This document shows positions 20,939-30,999 of a stretch of 58,000 nucleotides of DNA, one piece after another. This DNA is from Cryptomeria japonica (Eukaryota; Streptophyta; Pinopsida; Cupressales; Cupressaceae). The stretch covers positions 98,459,796 through 98,517,795 of the forward strand of contig NC_081412.1 in assembly GCF_030272615.1 (NCBI RefSeq), written 5' to 3'. Position numbers and translations under genes: made by a program. The notes beneath the pieces are model-generated. The model had not been told where the DNA came from. It was given only the letters and a program-made list of their open reading frames with translations, and made no database searches. Numbering within the stretch: the first letter of the stretch is position 1; each line of letters opens with the position of its first letter.

Positions 20939-21479
20939 GTTGATATGATTTTTAGCTATTGCAATGTTCCTGTTTCTGTTTTAGGGGTTTGATTGTCTAA
21001 AAGTTGTTTTGATGAGTGATCAACAGTCAATGTCAAGGTAATAGAGTGATATGACACTAAAAGACAATTCAAGTGTTTAAAGGTTTGCAAGTTTCTTGAT
21101 CTTCGGTTTTGGAGTGCAATGATGGTGATTTGATAAGAACCAAGTCTAGCAAGAACGATATATCCTACGATGTGGGACAAGATTATCCTGACCAAATGTT
21201 TTAGTTTCGTGATAAAGGATGATTAATCCTGATGAGAAACTATGTTTGAGTGATCAGTTTATCAAAGAGGGTGATAATGCACTTTCAGATGTTTAGATCT
21301 TGAACTTGTTAAGGGTGAATACTTGAGACCTTTGTGTGTCTTGTTCTTGAGTTTGTTTTGACAGTAGATAACCTGATTGAAAGACCCAAGAAGATGACCT
21401 CGTCTCTATGTTTGACTGTTTGAGAAATGGGTTGTTTTTGTTTTCTGATTTTGATGCAGTTTACTAGAAACACTGACAA

Positions 21480-21830
21480 AATGACCAAGAATGTTATTGT
21501 TTGGACCATAAACACTGCTATATGGACTAGAAAAACTGACAAACTTACCAGAAACACTGCTATACTGACCAAAAATGCTGCTGTTTGGACCAGAAACGTC
21601 GTCGTTTGGACCAGAAATGCTGTTGTTTGGACTAGAAACGTTGTCGTTTGGACCAGAAATGCTATTGTTTTTACCAAAAATGCTGATGTTTGGACCAGAA
21701 ACGCTATTGTTTGGACTAGAAACGCTGACAGACTGACCGAGAACACTTCTATACCAGAAACGCTGCTATATGGACCAGAAACGCTAACAAACAGACTAGA
21801 AATGTTGACAGGAGGACCAAGAACTCTATT
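21480..21830. repeat. 21-bp array 1 in the Tat-2 leader
   Basis: About 16 degenerate copies of a 21-bp unit built on tttggaccagaaac plus gctgttg/gtcgtcg. Because 21 is a multiple of three it is open on both strands as heptad repeats (FLVQTTA on the minus strand, WTRNAVV on the plus strand), so the long ORFs here are probably by-products of the array. Confidence 0.85.
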
Positions 21831-22009
21831 ATGCAATATAGTGACTCTAAAGTTCAAATAATGATTTGTAGACTTAGGAAATTAAGTGGTTGAACTTAGG
21901 AGATTGCAATTTTGACCCAACTTTGTAATTTTCAGACTCAGAAAATGGATATTTACACCTAACAAGTGCATACTAGAAGATCTAGTGTTGAAACATGAGC
22001 AATTTGACA

Positions 22010-22130
22010 TTCAACCCAAAAGAGCTGACGTTTAGACCAAGAGAGCTGACATTTAGACCATAAGAGCTGACGTTTAGACTAGGAACTCTGCTGTTTAGAC
22101 CAGGAACTCTATTGTTTAGACCAGAATCTC
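22010..22130. repeat. 21-bp array 2 in the Tat-2 leader
   Basis: About six copies of a unit on gagctgacgtttagacca, the same period as array 1 and a related sequence (tttagacca versus tttggacca). Confidence 0.75.
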
Positions 22131-22194
22131 TAATATGCTCAACCTTGGAGAGTTAATGTTGAAAAATGAGAAAGTTAACATTCACACCAAGAGA

Positions 22195-22445
22195 GATGAT
22201 GTTTGGACTGAAAATGCAACTGTTTGGACCATAGGTGCGACTGTTTTGACTGTAGGTGCGACTGTTTAGACCATAGGTGTGACTGTTTGGATCGTATGTG
22301 CAACCATTTGGACCGAAAGATCTAATCTATAGGTGCAACTATTTGGACCATAGGTGCGACTGATTGAACCGTATGTGAGACCGTTTGGACTGTATGCGCA
22401 ACTGTTTGAACCGTATGTGCGATCATTTGGACTGAAAGAGCTAAT
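22195..22445. repeat. 21-bp array 3 in the Tat-2 leader
   Basis: About a dozen copies of a unit on actgtttggaccgtatgtgc, again 21-bp spacing and the tttggacc core. Confidence 0.8.
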
Positions 22446-22559
22446 CTGCTGTGAAACTTGTAAATTTGACAATTTGAGGTTTGAGTTTGCAATTTTTGTT
22501 GTATTTTAATGGATGAGATCTTGAATTGACTTATAAACACAGAAATTAGATTGTATTTT

Positions 22560-23415
22560 TATCCCAAAGGTTTTGAACAATTAAAAACACATCAATCAGT
22601 CTATCCTAAGGAGATTCGCTAAGAATGAAAACCTTTGCTTGTTGACTTAGGTACACACCCAATAGCTAATTAGAATATGGCCGCTGAGCATCACGCAATG
22701 GATTCTCAATGTCGTATTATCCGACTCCAAACGCTAATGGGGGCACGATATGGCAAGTGTCTTGGGAGAGTTACTATCTCTCTTGCACAAAGATTATCAC
22801 CCTTTCGGAGGTGAATCAGGTAGCTTCTATTTTTATAGTTCTTAGTTAGGAATTCCGTTTGAAATTACCCCTTGAAGTCACACAAGCATGATTGAGGCCT
22901 ATAGTCCGACAAGGTACTGAAACAAGCTGTAGTCACGTAAACGTGATTGAGACCGTGAGGCCCTACAAAATGCCCGATATGAGAGATCTCAAAGAGAAAA
23001 CTCAAATAATCCCATCCTTTGAGACTTTAATCATTAGAGACCTATTTATTATAGTGAGTTGGAATGCTCAGGTCCAGCTGTACTCACTTGGGTCGTTCTC
23101 ACAGGGTGATTACTTTCTCCCACTGTGACAGGCCCGCTAAAGATATGCACTATTGAAAGCAAAGGATGAGTCTAGCTTTCTGATCACCTAAGAAAGGTGA
23201 GAGCATACTCGCCTATCATCAAGACACATAAGACATGTTTGTTCATTTCCATTATAATTAGTCTATGTGCCTAATTTAACAAATATAAGTGCAAAATCTC
23301 ACGGCTGCAAACAAAGTTAGTAGTTTATATTGTATTCTTTGGTGGCGAAATAGTTTATAACTCCAGTCTTTCATCGAAATAAGTACCTGCAAAACCAACA
23401 ATTTGCAAATTAGGT
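22560..23415 (-). other. Tat-2 leader, unique part
   Basis: No ORF with recognisable features. It includes a less AT-rich stretch around 22680-23130 with agtcacgtaaacgtgattgag (imperfect palindrome, 22931-22951). I read it as 5' untranslated leader or collapsed gag region of the element. Confidence 0.4.
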
Positions 23416-23489
23416 TCAGGAAAATGACAGTCCAAAAGCAGAAATGAGGAATGCAACATACAATATTTTCAAAATTAATAAAAAACTGA

Positions 23490-23720
23490 AAATGCCATCA
23501 AATTGACCAAGAATGCCATCATATGTGCCAAGAACGTTGCTCTGCACACTAGAAACGCTGCTCTGCACACCATAAACATTGTTCTGCAAACCAGAAATGT
23601 TGTTCTGCAAACCAAAAACGTTGTCAAATAGACTAAAAACGTTGACAAATGTACCAAAAATGCCACCATACATACCAAAAATGCTAAAGTACAGACTAAA
23701 AGCGCTAAAGTACAAAAAAA
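23490..23720. repeat. 21-bp array 4 in the Tat-2 leader
   Basis: About ten copies of a unit on gttctgcaaaccagaaa, 21-bp spacing and the accagaaa/accaaaaa core shared with array 1. It lies closest to the PBS end. Confidence 0.8.
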
Positions 23721-23884
23721 CATAAAAAAAGAGTTGAGGAATCCCCATAAACGCCATTTGAGGTGCCGGAACACCACAAAAGAAGCCAAGAACGCGATTC
23801 AGGAGCCCAAGAGAGCCAATCTGCACTCCAAAAGAGCTAATCAACCTGTCAATGAAATTTCCTGCAAGCAAACTTGTTAAAGAT

Positions 23885-23919
23885 CAAAGGGGCCAAGCCC
23901 CACGGTGGGCACTAATTAA
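23885..23919 (-). promoter_or_regulatory. Primer binding site region of Tat-2
   Basis: Directly inside the 5' LTR the minus strand reads ttaattagtgcccaccgtgg, then ggcttggcccc. The position is right for a tRNA primer site and gtgcccacc resembles the acceptor-stem complement used by plant gypsy elements, but I cannot name the tRNA. Confidence 0.5.
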
Positions 23920-24978
23920 TGTGATGCTTAAAATGTGGTATATAAGAGACATACACATATAATGAGACAATAAAAACATAATTGAAAAGCTTAATTGAAA
24001 ACTAGATTAGAAACGCAAACCATAAGCCTTCCTTGAAATGTCCCATTTTCCTCTATTCTTGAGGACCTTGAAGGTGTTAGATTGATGGGCTCTCAGCGGA
24101 GCAAATGACCTCCAAAGTGGCAACTCAAGAGTTGAGTAGCTATTTGATCATGATTGACTATGGAGATGATATGAAATGCATGATTTAAGAAAGTAGATTA
24201 ACATGCTATGGTAAATCCAAAAGCTAAATGCTAGATAATTGAAATGCAAATTGCCTATAGTAATGATGCCTAAATTGATATGAGATGGGATCCTTATTTC
24301 TCCAAAATGGGGGATATTTATAGAAATTCCAAGGCCAAAGCTGAGGTGGCAGGAATCAATGGTCCAAAATTGATCTGAAGATATCAAGGGCCAAGATTGA
24401 GGAAGTTGGAGAAGAGGATGGAGGAAGAGACACTTGTCATCTCTGTGGTGACAAGTGTGAAGGCACCTTGCTCATGAGAGGGCAAGTGTCCAAGGGAGGA
24501 GACATGTGGCAAAAGTGCCATGTGTCTCAAGGAGAGAATATCCACACCATGGGAGGTTAGGATAAGGAGGTTAGGATGTGCAAGATAGGATAGGGTTAGT
24601 TAGACCCAAGATTAGATTGAATGGGTTAAGTTAGAGGATGGTTAGGTTGGGTGGTTAAAGTTAGGAGCCATGTGCTCATTTGAATTTAGAAATTCAAATA
24701 ATTGGAAAATGGTAATTAATCTCAACAAACTTGAGTTTGTTAATCTTAATTAGGGATTAGAAGAATTGATTAATATGAGGAGACATTAATTAATTTAGAA
24801 TTAATTAATCAAAGGGGATATGAGATGAACTATATAAATAAATCATTTAGATTTATTTACTAGTAGATGAATAGAGAAATTAATTAAATTGCTTGTGAAT
24901 TCAATTAATTGGGAAGGGGAATAATCAAATAACTGCGTATTTAATTAACTATCTTCAGACCATTTTTAGGTGTATACA
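23920..24978 (-). repeat. Tat-2 5' LTR
   Basis: 1059 bp partner of 14702-15761. On the minus strand a TATA box, ctataaata, lies at 24315-24323; the same box is at 31567-31575 in the solo LTR and 53039-53047 in the Tat-3 LTR, so promoter position is conserved across the family. Confidence 0.93.
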
Positions 24979-26223
24979 TTAACATTTTTCCAGTCTTCAT
25001 TTATTCCCGCTTGAACAGTTTCAACATTAATCTTCCCTTCTGGAGTGACCGGTATATCATCCGATAGGTTCTTTCTCACTTTGTAGGTTCTAGCAGTATG
25101 TCCCAGTTTGTTGTAATGATAGCATACCATTCCAGGGATTCTCCATGGTCCATTATTCATACTACCATTCTTCCTTCTGCATGTTGTAGCACTGTGACCG
25201 CTACCATGGCAGATAAAACAAGTTTCTCTCCAACCATTTGCCGCTTGATAGCCACCTGACCAATGGTCATAGGTATTATACTGGTTGGGATTCTAGTTCA
25301 CAGAGGGTTCCAGAACAACTCCTTGAGTCCTTGGAGGGTATCTCCCAGTGTTGTGCAAAACAGACCTGCATTCAAATGCTCTATGCCCAAACTTGTTGCA
25401 TGCATAGCAGTTTCCATTGAATCTATTGGATCTAGGCTTATTGTTTAGAAAATAAGGAAAGTTATTGTAGGCCTTGCTTCTACACACTTTAGCAGTAGGT
25501 CCTTCTTTGAGACAATTAAAGCATACAAGTTTAAACTTTTACCTACCTTTATCCTTTGATGTTGGTTGCTTCTTTGATGCTACATCTTTTGTTCCAAAGG
25601 TCTCACCTTCCTCATAACCAAAGAAACCAAGTCCAGTGGTATTCTTTACTAGTTTTGCTGATTCAAGCTTTTGCTCTAGCTTAGCAGTACTGTGATTGAA
25701 TTTGGCAAGTATCTCCTTTGTCTCAGTAAGTTCTTTGGAAATAGAAGCATTGGATTCATTCAAGGTTGCATTCTTAGAAATAGCCATGTTTATTTCACCT
25801 TGCATTTCTTCTTTTTCCACTTTACTCTCTTGAAGATGAGCGGTAAGGGCACTGATTTCTTTCTTCGGCTTGGAAATCTCATGATCTTTGTCTTTTACCA
25901 GATCTTCAGCTTTCCTTCGGTTCTCAATCTCTTGACACATTTTGATAGTCAGTCATTCCAGTTCCCTTCTCAGGTTGGCATTGGATTCATTCAGTTTTTC
26001 AACTTCTTCAACTAGGGCATCCATGTTTGCTTCATCAGAAGAACTATTTTTAGTAAGCTCCATTAGTTTCTCAGCATGCTCTCTTCTTTTGGCCAAAGAG
26101 GCTTTGTACTTGAATTTGAGTTCATCATAGGCTCTCTAAGTCTGAGTGAGACGATAAGTAAGTTCCCTCACAGTGTATTCCCCCATATCTCCTTCCAAGT
26201 GGTTAGACTTATATAAAGGTTGG

Positions 26224-26236
26224 CTCTGATACCAAT
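26224..26236 (-). promoter_or_regulatory. Copia PBS (initiator tRNA-Met type)
   Basis: ggctctgatacca on the plus strand; the reverse complement tggtatcagagcc is the common copia primer site. Confidence 0.85.
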
Positions 26237-26252
26237 TGATGAATACTAAGAG

Positions 26253-26266
26253 GGGGGGGGGGGGGT
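26253..26266. repeat. Homopolymer G run
   Basis: About 14 consecutive G in the copia LTR fragment; copia LTR ends often hold shorter G runs here, so length is prone to slippage or sequencing error. Confidence 0.8.
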
Positions 26267-26381
26267 GAATTAGTATACAAATAATTATTGATCTCAAATT
26301 TCTAAACAGTTTAGTAGATAACTGGTATAACTGATCTCAAATAATTACTGATCTCAAATTTCTAACTAGTTTAGAGGCTTA

Positions 26382-26695
26382 TAGTTTCTATCCGCTTGCC
26401 AGAACATTATCGTTTGGTAGTAGTTGCTTAAGTTATTTCCAGTTGTGAATTTTGATTAAAGTATTAGTTCATTATGATTTTGCATGTTTACTTCAAAGGA
26501 TTTCCTTTCCTACAATAGGATAGAATGGCTGTGATATGAACTTGGTGCACATACAGTGCTGGCCCATTTCAAGTTTATGTCCCTGGTCGATAAGTAAATG
26601 AGCCTTTGTTATAGGAAAGCTAGCTATTCAAGGATGTCGAATCTCTGAATTGTGTTTCATTACCTAGTTGCCATTCTAGTTGTGAGGACCAACCA
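26382..26695 (+). repeat. Ath-1 5' LTR, right part
   Basis: Resumes the Ath-1 LTR and ends ggaccaacca. It begins about 177 bp before the point where the left part broke off, so that stretch is present twice. It is followed directly by the PBS. Confidence 0.85.
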
Positions 26696-26716
26696 TTTTT
26701 GGCATCATTGTCGGGG
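26696..26716 (+). promoter_or_regulatory. Ath-1 PBS
   Basis: tttttggcatcattgtcggg matches, with changes, the tggcgccgttgccgggga site of Athila elements (tRNA-Asp type). Ath-2 has tttttggcgtcgttgccg at 47791-47808. Confidence 0.75.
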
Positions 26717-26829
26717 ATAGTGCCAAACTAAGAACCTGTTGTACCATTAGTTTTAAGTTTTTTTAGTTAGCTCTTTGAATTTCTTCATTAAATTTGTATG
26801 CATTAAGAAGATTTATTTCCTTGCATTCC

Positions 26830-28554
26830 ACTCAAGATATAAGATCAAATCAAGCACCCGAAGTAAACCCTTTTGCATAAACTTTTATGCGAAATATAGG
26901 TGTTTTTAATTTGTTAGAAGGAGACCTAGACCTTTTAAACGACCCCCCTGAGAAAAACATCTTACCTTTGGTTCTTTATCAAGGACCAATGACAACAAAT
27001 CCTCCACCTCTATCTGTAAACCCAACATTTGAGTTTCCCGTTCCTGACTAACATGATAATGAAAACTTGAAGAATATACCAGCTTCTTCTCTTCCAAAAT
27101 TTCATGGCTCAGTAATAGAAGATCTAGATACCTTTCTGTTTGAATTTGACATCCTCTGTAGAAGTTATGACTATACCACTGATGCCCATAAACTCAAGTT
27201 ATTCCCTGCTACTTTGAAAGAAGCTGCTCTGAGATGGTTTATGAGTCTAGGTAAAGATGTAATCACTACCTGGGAAGAGATGAAGAGAAACTTATTGGAT
27301 AAATACAAATATTATTGCAGGGGAATGGAACGACATGGTGATGATATCTTCTAGATGACACAAAAAGAAGATGAGAGCCTAGAAGATTATTTGGAGAGGT
27401 TTCTCTTTAGTGTCAAAAAATCCAAGCATAACACCTTGAGTGAAGAATCCATGAAGTTGATCTTTATAAGGGGAATCAATGAAGATTGTGTTGACTCATT
27501 AGACCTCATGGGAGGAGGAGAAATTACTCAAGTTCAATGGGATGACATTAGAAAAATTTGTCAAAAATATTCTAGAGCCTCAACCAAGAAGGGAAGACAC
27601 TATAGGCCTAGTTCTTCAATTGCAAAGGCATCTACAACAGTTTCAAGAATGGAGATAACTCACTTGTTAAAGGACTTTAAGAAGGATATTATTAACAATA
27701 TGGTTACTCAGTTAGATACACTTCAAGAAAGAAAGAAGCATGAGGAGGTAGAGGCCATGCTTGCGGAGTTTTGTCCTCATTGTCGACAAAAGAAGAAGGA
27801 CTGCAAATGTAAACTCGTAGCTAAAATTGATAGCCAACAGGCTTCCCCAGATTTCAAGCCAGTCTATGGAGATGATGAACAACTCTTTTATGTTGCATAA
27901 TGAAGGCCTTGGCCTCCAAGACAAGGTATGCCACAAGATCCATTGTCTTTTTCTAATCTTTATATGAACTTCAATGCACAAAATAATCAGTGGCAACCTC
28001 CATACTCCCAAAATTTTGGAAATTATACTCCTCAGTTTTGGAATAACTTTCAAAACCCTTGGCCTAATTATCAGAGTCCTTCCTCTTAATGGTAGTAGCC
28101 ATAAGGGAATTGGTCACCACCTCAAGGTAACTGGCAACAATCACCGCAATGGAGGGGAGGACAGCAATGGGCAAACCAATCATCAGGTTTCCTATAGCCA
28201 CAACAACAGTCCCAACAATCGGCTTTAATGCCACCAGCTCCTAATGCTACTCCACCCAAGCCAACCCAACTGCCAACACATCCTATGCCAAATCCAAATA
28301 ACAAACCCCAACAACAACATCATGTTTTTTTAACTGATCCTAATCAGTATCCTGCATATTCTCTCGATATAAGTGATATTCACTTACGGTCAGGAACAAC
28401 TTTGCCTACCCCATCTCCTTTGGTCATAACAAAATTACCATCTGAGGAGATTGCTCAGGTCACTATGCTTGATCAACCTGGAAACCTTGAGCAGGTCCAT
28501 CAGTCTAAGACTCCAGACACACTTGTAAGAACTCCCCCATTTCCTCAAATATGA
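26830..28554 (+). pseudogene. Ath-1 gag
   Basis: A capsid-like gag in one frame: VNPTFEFPVPD, LPKFHGSVIEDLDTFLFEF, LKEAALRWFMSLG, WEEMKRNLLDKY, EDESLEDYLERFLFSV, FIRGINEDC. It is followed by a Cys/His cluster (CPHCRQKKKDCKC) and a Gln/Pro/Asn-rich tail. It forms the virus-like particle and binds the RNA. Internal stops occur at about 27050, 27352, 27898 and in the Gln-rich part (28087, 28093, 28096, 28102 and later), several of which are CAA or CAG in Ath-2. The same frame continues into protease and RT, as expected for a single Athila gag-pol. The start codon is uncertain because the N-terminus is decayed. Confidence 0.85.
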
Positions 28555-28563
28555 CAGGTAGAA

Positions 28564-29280
28564 GTGTCTAGGCAGCAGGATGACATAGCTTTTGATCTTA
28601 TTGATCAATTAAAACATATATGTGTAAAGATTTCACTATTTCAAGCTATTAAGGATATTCCCAAATATGGAAAAGCTATTAAAGAGGCATGTTTGAAGAA
28701 ACTTGGGCACAAGAAAAAGGACCCAAAAATAGTGCATGTAGTAGGGCAATTGGTTGATATTAAGTTAGGAAAAATTGTTGTCCCTAAATATTCTGACTCA
28801 GGTAGACCTATTATGAAGGTAGTTATTAATGGAACTCAAATTAAAAATGCCTGGATAGACTTAGGAGCAGCCATACATGTGATGACTAAGGATGTCATGC
28901 AGCAACTCAACATTACTAGTCTTAGATCTACTCCAATGGTACTGCAGCTTGTTGATAGCTCTACTGTCTGTCCTGAAGGGATGGTTGAAGGTATTGTTGT
29001 CACATTAGATTCTTGGGAATACCCAGTTGATTTTATAATACTATCTCCTAAGGAAACATTGGGTGGATATCCAATCATTTTGGGAAGACCTTGGCTTGCT
29101 ACAACTGATGCATACATAGGTTGCATATAAGAAGACATGACCATTTCAAATGGTATTAGTACTAAAACTCTTGCACTTTATTCTCTAGAACAACCACAAC
29201 TTGATCAAGAGCAAGCAGTATGGCCAGATATAGGAGAAGAAGCAGAGAAAATTAATTATATTCAACAACTAATGATGTTA
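28564..29280 (+). pseudogene. Ath-1 retropepsin
   Basis: Same frame as gag. It has IKNAWIDLGAAIHVM with the catalytic Asp in the DLGA form usual for Athila proteases, then MVLQLVDSSTVCPEGMVEG, VDFIILSP and YPIILGRPWLATTDAYIG. One stop (29128) separates it from a trailing segment leading to RT. It would cleave the polyprotein. Apart from that stop the domain is complete, and it is nearly the same as the Ath-2 copy. Confidence 0.85.
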
Positions 29281-30452
29281 ACCAGGGAACCATTCATAGA
29301 ACTTCAAGAAGATGATATGATACTCTCTAACATCATAAGAAATCATTATGGAGCAGCTCAACAGTCATCAGGTATACCAGCAAGTCCTTTGCATACTCTT
29401 CTTCCATTTGCAAGCTCTTTAGATTCTCCTGCAACCACAAACATATTTCATATATTATTACCACAGGAAATCCAAACCTCTTGTCTATCTAAAATATTCA
29501 ATGTTGAGTCAGTCACTCAAATAGAGGTTACCCCAAGAAGAAATCTGAATGTCAATAGTCAACTAACAACAGATCAAAGGTTGTCATTAATAGAATTGCT
29601 CAAAGCCCAAAAACAAGCGTTCGCATGGGATTATCATGACATGAAGGGATTAAGTCCTACATTGTGTACCCATAGGATTTATATCAGAGAAGATTGTAAA
29701 CCAATTAGACAACCACAGTGAAGGATTAATCCTGCCCTAAGGGAAATAGTTAAGGAGGAACTACAAAATTTGCTTAATGCATGATTCATTTACCCTATTT
29801 CAGACAGTCAATGAGTTTCTCCCCTGGTTATAGTTCCAAAGAAGGGAAGGAAATGGAGAGTTTGTGTGGATTATAGGGAGCTCAACACTACTACCAAAAA
29901 GGATCACTTTCCACTTTCATTCATACATCAAGTATTATATTCTCTAGTAGATAAGCAATACTTTTCATTCTTGGATGGGTTTAGAATAGCTCTAAAAGAC
30001 CAAGAAAAGACCACCTTTACTTGCCTTGGGGAACATATGCCTATTCAGTTCTCCCTTTTGGTTTATGTAATGATCCTACAACCTTTCAAAGGGTTGTCCT
30101 CAATATATTCTCAGATATATCCCATGATTGTATGGAAATTTACATGGATGATTTTACTGCTTACGGAGCCACCTTTAAGGAAGCATTTCAAAATCTTGCC
30201 AAAGTGTTGCAACGGTGTGAGGATCATAATTTATCCTTGAACAATGAAAAATGCTTCATGATGATGCAAGAAAGAATAGTGTTGGGGCATCGTATTTCTC
30301 AATTAGGTATTCAAGTAGATCCAACGAAAATTGAGGTAATACTTGCTCTTCCTGCCCCTGCAAAACAAAAGGATGTAAGAAGTTTTTTAGGGTACTATAG
30401 GAGATTTATCAAGGACTTCAGTAAAATGGTAGGACCTCTGTATTCTCTATAA
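29281..30452 (+). pseudogene. Ath-1 reverse transcriptase
   Basis: An N-terminal linker (AFAWDYHDMKGLSPTLCTHRI), then WRVCVDYRELN, DHFPLSFIHQVL, the palm box YMDD (about 30141-30152) and KCFMMMQERIVLGH. Compared with Ath-2 it has an 18-bp in-frame loss inside the FLDGFSGYNQ region (near 29976) and a one-base loss near 30024 that shifts the frame. The YMDD site is intact but the enzyme cannot be made whole. There are further stops near 29719 and 29782. Confidence 0.88.
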
Positions 30453-30930
30453 ACAAAAGATGTTGAGTTTGAATGAACAACAACATGTGAAGAGGCATTT
30501 TCTAAACTTAAAGGAGCCTTAACTCAGGCCCCTGTGCTTCAAGGACCTGATTGGTCTCTTCCTTTTCACATTCATACATATGCATCAGATTTTGTAATAG
30601 GAACAATTTTGGGGCAGAAGCAAGGAGTTTTGGAGAATTTAATGTATTATATCAACAAAAATTTGTAAGGACCAAAGCTGAATTATACTATCACTAAAAA
30701 GGAAATGTTAGCTGTTATCTATGCCCTCAATAAGTTCAGGCACTATATCACTGGTTATCAAATCTTTGTGCATTTGATCATGCAACCATCAGGTACCTCA
30801 TGAATAAAAGTTCCAATACAGGTAGGTTGGCAAGATGGTTGTTGTTAATGCAATAATTTGACATCACTATCATAGATAAACTAGGTAAAGCAAATGTAGT
30901 GGCAGATTTTCTGTCCAGATTTTAAACACC
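30453..30930 (+). pseudogene. Ath-1 RNase H
   Basis: AYASDFVIGTILGQK, then LNYTITKKEMLAVIYALNKFRHYI, typical of the RNase H that follows gypsy RT, ending with a VVADFLSRF-like segment in shifted frames. Several stops and frameshifts are present. It is followed by the start of the integrase region. Confidence 0.75.
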
Positions 30931-30999
30931 AGACAGTCTTGAAGCCATTGATGATTCTTTTCCAGATGAGCATTTGTTTTCAATTAATTTGAATAGTCC

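Larger units (their letters stand above)
14702..24978 (-). mobile_element. Tat-2: complete but internally deleted Tat-type element
   Basis: Two LTRs (14702-15761 and 23920-24978), starting TGTGATGCT and ending TGTATACA, are flanked by the exact target duplication TTAAC (14697-14701, 24979-24983). The minus-strand sense is shown by a PPT beside the left LTR (15762) and by the strand of the coding parts. From its 5' end it carries a leader with 21-bp arrays, a protease ORF, a fused linker/RNase H/zinc-binding ORF and an integrase C-terminal tail. Gag, nearly all of RT and the integrase core are missing. The LTRs differ at only about 14 places by eye, so the insertion is young compared with Tat-1. 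It cannot move without another element's proteins. Confidence 0.93.
24984..26381 (-). pseudogene. Copia relic: gag with zinc knuckles and coiled coil, PBS, LTR fragment
   Basis: On the minus strand from right to left: an LTR fragment (26381-26240) with a 14-G run, a PBS matching initiator tRNA-Met (tggtatcagagcc, 26224-26236), a coiled-coil gag segment (25940-25539, rich in Glu/Lys/Leu), then zinc-knuckle-like motifs (CYACNKFGHRAFEC; CFICHGSGHSATTC; CYHYNKLGHTARTYK, the last with a lost Cys). This arrangement is typical of Ty1/copia gag. Stops and frameshifts break it, and pol is absent. The LTR fragment is cut off where the duplicated Ath-1 LTR begins at 26382. Confidence 0.7.

Noticed and set aside
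21309-21861. Long ORFs on both strands (182 and 144 codons) with heptad repeats
   Set aside because: They are produced by the 21-bp array: a period divisible by three keeps frames open on both strands. No domain is visible.
25692-26015. A 107-codon plus-strand ORF in the copia relic
   Set aside because: Antisense shadow of the coiled-coil gag on the minus strand.
28830-28875. DLGA instead of D-S/T-G in the Ath-1 and Ath-2 protease as a novelty
   Set aside because: DLGA is, to my knowledge, the usual form in Athila-clade proteases, and both copies share it.
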